Assembly: GCF_900141755.1 (NCBI RefSeq)
Contig: NZ_LT670844.1
Coordinates: forward strand, 124,001-188,000
Source: Bradyrhizobium lablabi
GTDB taxonomy: Bacteria > Pseudomonadota > Alphaproteobacteria > Rhizobiales > Xanthobacteraceae
Direction: 5' to 3'
Length of the DNA stretch: 64,000 nt
Below are positions 61,066 to 64,000 of this stretch, piece after piece. The position numbers were made by a program, and so were the translations under genes. How positions within the stretch are numbered: position 1 is the stretch's first letter; each line of letters begins with the position of its first letter. The notes beneath the pieces are model-generated. The model saw only the letters and a program-made list of their open reading frames with translations. It had not been told where the DNA came from and ran no database searches.

Positions 61066-61401
61066 ATGACCTCAACGCTTCGCGCTTGCCTGTTTGGCGT
61101 TTTCCTCTCCGCCGCCACGCATTCCCTGGCATCGGCCGCGGACCAAGCCATCACGTTGCGGCTCGGCGCCGGGTCGGCGCTGAACCTGGAGCGGCCCTTT
61201 ACCACCGTGTTGATCGGCGATCCCTCCGTTGTCGACGTTCGCGAGCAAAACGACCGCGCGGTCATTCTCGAGCCGCTCGATCTCGGCGCCACCAACATCG
61301 TTTTCCTCGACGCGCGAAGTATCGCGATCGCTAATTTCAGGGTTTTGGTTTGCGCAAGCGCGATCCCGGTTAGTTACGATGACGGTTCTGACTGCGAATG
61401 A
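61066..61401 (+). CDS. stand-alone CpaC/secretin N-terminal-domain protein
   Basis: A 111-residue protein with GGAGGAAT 6 bases before the ATG at 61066. A signal peptide (ACLFGVFLSAATHSLASAAD) is followed by a pilus-assembly/secretin N-terminal domain: ITLRLGAGSALNLERPFTTV, LIGDPSVVDVREQNDRAVIL, EPLDLGATNIVFLDARSIAI. This is the domain found before the secretin pore in CpaC of Flp pili. No secretin domain follows, so it is a free periplasmic module. Confidence 0.85.
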   Translation: MTSTLRACLFGVFLSAATHSLASAADQAITLRLGAGSALNLERPFTTVLIGDPSVVDVREQNDRAVILEPLDLGATNIVFLDARSIAIANFRVLVCASAIPVSYDDGSDCE

Positions 61402-61866
61402 ACCTACGTAGCGCAAGCGCTGCAAGCGTAGGGACAACCTGGGGCGCGCACTCATAAATCGAGCTCGACGTTATTTGTCGTCGAATTTATCGCGAGGCGT
61501 GTGGCCGAGTATCATAAAGGTCCCATAATCGGGGGCAACGTACTTCTGGCCTTCGTTGGCGGCATTTATAAAGCCCTCCATTGAGTAGGTGGCCACTACA
61601 TTCAAGAAGAGGTGCGGGACAGGTCATCCAACACTTCACGAGCTTCTCCAAGGCGTAAAACGCGAGGGGAGCCATCACGCGCAGTCCTTCTAAGGATACT
61701 GCGCGCAACTGGCCCGTCGATGTCTCACATGGGTCACACGCGCCGCTTTGGCAGCATGCCGACGGCTTCCGGTGTTCCGCGATAAGCAGACATTGCAGGT
61801 GACTGGCGGCACGTCTCAAAGGTGCCGCCAATAAACGACATCATTCGTTCACCTCGGTGGCAGCGG
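61402..61866. other. gene-poor stretch
   Basis: About 465 bp with only the fragment at 61471-61616. GC content falls towards the right, into the lipoprotein gene. Confidence 0.4.
61471..61616 (-). pseudogene. possible C-terminal fragment of an unknown protein
   Basis: The minus-strand frame LNVVATYSMEGFINAANEGQ, then KYVAPDYGTFMILGHTPRDK and FDDK with a stop at 61471, looks like true protein but has no upstream body. The Met inside it could start a 36-residue peptide. Tentative. Confidence 0.3.
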
Positions 61867-62307
61867 CTAAAATTGAAACGGACTGACCGAAATGGATATC
61901 TTCCCATCCGCAGTTTGTTCTACCTTAAAGTCCAACTCTTTTTGCGCTGTCGTATCCTCGACGGTCGCATACAACAACCCAGTGCAAGTAACTGCTCGCT
62001 TGGCTTTGTTTATTGAATTGGTGCGTATTGTATCATCCAACCTATAGGCCGCATCTTGTCTCGCCTTTTCCAAAATGGCTAATTTTTCAGCCTCTGTGTT
62101 CGCATTACTCACCATCGCCGCAACCACGCTCGAATTCTTGGCAGCGTAGTTGACAAGGGCATTATTGCTGTCGTCCGAAATGACCTTAACCACTGTATTG
62201 CGCGTATCCAAAGAATCACACTCAGGCGTCGCTTCGCCACAACCGCTCAGCAAAAGTAAAACAGGGCAACACCCTAAAACCGTCCGTCCTTTCGGGAAAA
62301 GCTTCAT
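61867..62307 (-). CDS. small lipoprotein with lower GC content
   Basis: A 146-residue protein starting MKLFPKGRTVLGCCPVLLLL, with lipobox LLSGCG (Cys near 22). The mature part is ECDSLDTRNTVVKVISDDSN, AILEKARQDAAYRLDDTIRT, VTCTGLLYATVEDTTAQKEL and DFKVEQTADGKISISVSPFQ. The gene is visibly richer in A and T than its neighbours, and it lies next to a decayed intron, so it may be acquired. No close family recognised. Confidence 0.65.
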   Translation of the reverse strand: MKLFPKGRTVLGCCPVLLLLSGCGEATPECDSLDTRNTVVKVISDDSNNALVNYAAKNSSVVAAMVSNANTEAEKLAILEKARQDAAYRLDDTIRTNSINKAKRAVTCTGLLYATVEDTTAQKELDFKVEQTADGKISISVSPFQF

Positions 62308-62462
62308 CGGAAACTTCACGGTTATCTTTCCTATTCCGACAACAAGGCCTTCAGTTACAGGAGCGGACGTTAATCCTGAGAGTCCGCTTGGGTAGAGTCG
62401 AGGATGGGCGCGGTAGCTTGGGGCCCTTTGGCCAACGCCCCGTCTCCCATCCTCGCTCATCA

Positions 62463-62493
62463 AACCGGACGAGCCGATTTCCGGCATCCGGCT
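62463..62493 (-). ncRNA. group II intron domain V-like hairpin
   Basis: AGCCGGATGCCGGAAATCGG then CTCGTCCGGTT has the AGC triad at its 5' side, a GAAA-type loop and the paired CGTCCGGTT side. It follows the reverse transcriptase stop by 12 bp, the expected place for the catalytic hairpin. Confidence 0.65.
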
Positions 62494-62505
62494 TTCCGAC
62501 TGGCT

Positions 62506-63640
62506 TCACCGCGAGACACGCGACGGGGCCGCTCGGGGCAGGCGTTGGAGGCATAGAACGCCGAGTTCTCGATGAATTACATCGAATGTAAATCGACGAT
62601 TGCCGTGCCCTTGCACCCAGTGCCTTCGCGCGAGGAACCTGCGCACTCGTTCAAAGACGTATTGGTCGACGCTACGGTATGCCTTGCCCCGCGAGCCGTA
62701 GCCAAAGTAGTTGGACCAGCCTCGCAGTGACCTGTTCAGCTTGTCACGTACTTCCGGCCATGGATCGGTGTTGCTCGGCACCAGAAGATCGCCGACCCTT
62801 GTCTTGAGCCGTTGCACACTCTTCTTGGACGGGCTCGCACCCAGATACCAATTCCCGTTCGCCTCAAACAAATGCGCGCCGAACGAGTAGCCGAGGAAGT
62901 CGAAGCGTTCCTGTCGGGCGTTTCTCAACGAAGTTTTCGCCTCGTTGATCGTCAACCCGAGCTTGGTCATCACCGCCTTCGTCCACGCTAATGCCTCCGC
63001 CGCGCGACCGCGGCTGAGGATAACGAAGTCGTCGGCATAGGAGACGACGTGAGCGTAGAACGTGTCGCCGAAGTACTTGGACAAATCAGCATCAACTACG
63101 TCAGCATAGCCCCGGCATAAATGCCGGTGCACTTCCTTGACCGCGTCCAACCGCCCCGCGAGCGGGCCGGTAGCCGTAGGCATTGTCCTCGAAGTCAGCC
63201 TCGAAGATGGGTTCGATCACGATCTTGGCGGCAGTCTGAATCACACGATCACGAATGGAATGCCGAGCGGACGCTCGCCACCATTCGCTTTGGGGATCAT
63301 CACCCGCCGCACCGGATCAGGTCGGTATGTCTTCGAGACCAGTTCCGCGCGCAAGCCCGCCAACCATGCTTCCACGCCCTGCTCCTCGATGCGAGCAAAC
63401 GTCATCCCATCCACACCCGGTGCACCCGCATTAACGCGGGCGAGCCGATAGGCGCGGACCACGATGTCCTCGCGACAGATCTTGTCCGGATCTTATCAGG
63501 CGTTGTCAGGCTCATCACCAATCACCTTCACCTCACCATCTTCAAAAGCGCACCAGAAGTCGGGGCCCTTTGCTCCGCCGGCATTACCCGGCATCAACGC
63601 TCCTATTGCCCCGTCCGACTCCCGCCGTGACCACCGCCTG
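62506..63640 (-). pseudogene. ltrA: disrupted group II intron reverse transcriptase/maturase
   Basis: From the N-terminus, a leader (MPGNAGGAKGPDFWCAFEDG) is broken after EPDNA. RT blocks then appear as [40 protein letters not shown] and LGIP. Frameshifts follow near 63245 and again near 63155. [20 protein letters not shown] and DLSKYF are then joined directly to FYAHVVSYADDFVILSRG, so the catalytic YADD is present but about 65-75 residues with the other RT motifs are deleted. The maturase part (LNRSLRGWSNYFGYGSRGKA) is intact to the stop at 62506. Confidence 0.8.
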
Positions 63641-64000
63641 ATGCGATGTTGAGGCCGCTACCCTCGTCCGCGACGGGTCTCCCCCTGTAACTACGTACCA
63701 CCCTACCGACGTGCCGTGCCCACTACCCCCGCGGATCGCGTGGGTGCGCGTGTCGATTACTTCCCACGCGTGCGGCCTTCCCCAAATGACCGGAGGGTCG
63801 GCATCCGCATTAGAACTTTCGAGGCCTGCTCGGGCTTCACTTTGTTACGGCCCATCGGATCGCTCAGCAGCCCAAGGCCGCCTTCGTCGCAGGGCTCCGA
63901 CCCAGCCAGTTACCCGGCCGTGTCGCCTGCCAGCTTCCGGACCAATCGACAATTATCCGGGTGAGACCCTCCCTCACTGATAGTTCGCGCCCTCGGGGCG

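Larger units (their letters stand above)
62390..64000 (-). mobile_element. degenerate group II intron (retroelement), running to the window edge
   Basis: The minus strand carries a broken intron-encoded reverse transcriptase, then a domain V-like hairpin (62463-62493) and a long terminal hairpin whose arms CGAGGATGGG and CCCATCCTCG pair. Upstream (63650-64000) lies structured GC-rich sequence that may be ribozyme domains I-III. The 5' boundary was not identified and may lie outside the window. The element must be immobile because the protein is disrupted at several places. Confidence 0.75.

Overview
The window looks like a chromosomal segment of a Bradyrhizobium-type alphaproteobacterium (Nitrobacteraceae). 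The base composition is high in GC. Two Bradyrhizobium-style palindromic repeats occur. DUF3551, DUF6481 and MXKDX-repeat proteins are present, along with many tiny conserved membrane or secreted proteins typical of that group. Nearly all product names come from motif recognition by eye; no database search was run.

Layout. 1-4.4 kb: the 5' part of a class III nucleotide cyclase, then a minus-strand lipid-glycosylation operon (GT83 transferase, PAP2 phosphatase, GT2 polyprenyl-phosphate glycosyltransferase, LAB_N membrane protein). 4.4-11.9 kb: an alpha-2-macroglobulin/PBP1C pair with a palindromic repeat inside the pbpC reading frame. 12.2-24.3 kb: accessory region starting at tRNA-Arg(UCU), full of small proteins, recombinase relics, frameshifted genes and a repeated roughly 95-bp element. 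It carries one solitary metabolic gene, a glycine-type amidinotransferase, facing a Gdx-type guanidinium exporter. 24.4-30.4 kb: small envelope proteins and a Cache/HAMP chemoreceptor. 30.7-38.3 kb: a dctPQM TRAP transporter, then a leucine-degradation operon (mccB-mccA-HMG-CoA lyase). 38.5-41.1 kb: an NDUFS4-like protein, OpgC and a double-VOC protein.

41.4-45.8 kb: the most interesting locus, a putative thiazole/oxazole-modified peptide (TOMM) cluster. It encodes a 132-residue precursor with 14 Cys in a Gly/Arg-rich C-terminus, a fused leader-binding/YcaO cyclodehydratase, and a SagB-type FMN dehydrogenase. The precursor leader resembles a Sec signal peptide, and a strong hairpin separates the precursor gene from the enzymes. 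No dedicated exporter or immunity gene is visible.

46-58.6 kb: small proteins, a 255-bp duplication that copied most of a small gene, tRNA-Pro(UGG), a DUF192 protein, a double cold-shock protein, a sirtuin, a truncated H-NS-like protein, a glyoxalase, a GST, a PilZ protein and tRNA-Glu(UUC) with an IclR relic beside it. 58.7-64 kb: a TPR protein, a Tat-exported bicupin oxalate decarboxylase, a lone CpaC N-terminal-domain protein, a lower-GC lipoprotein gene, and a decayed group II intron running to the right edge.

The minus-strand operons near 1-11.9 kb and 33.8-38.3 kb, and the plus-strand TRAP and TOMM genes, are tightly packed, several with ATGA stop/start overlaps. The regions between them are loose and relic-rich.
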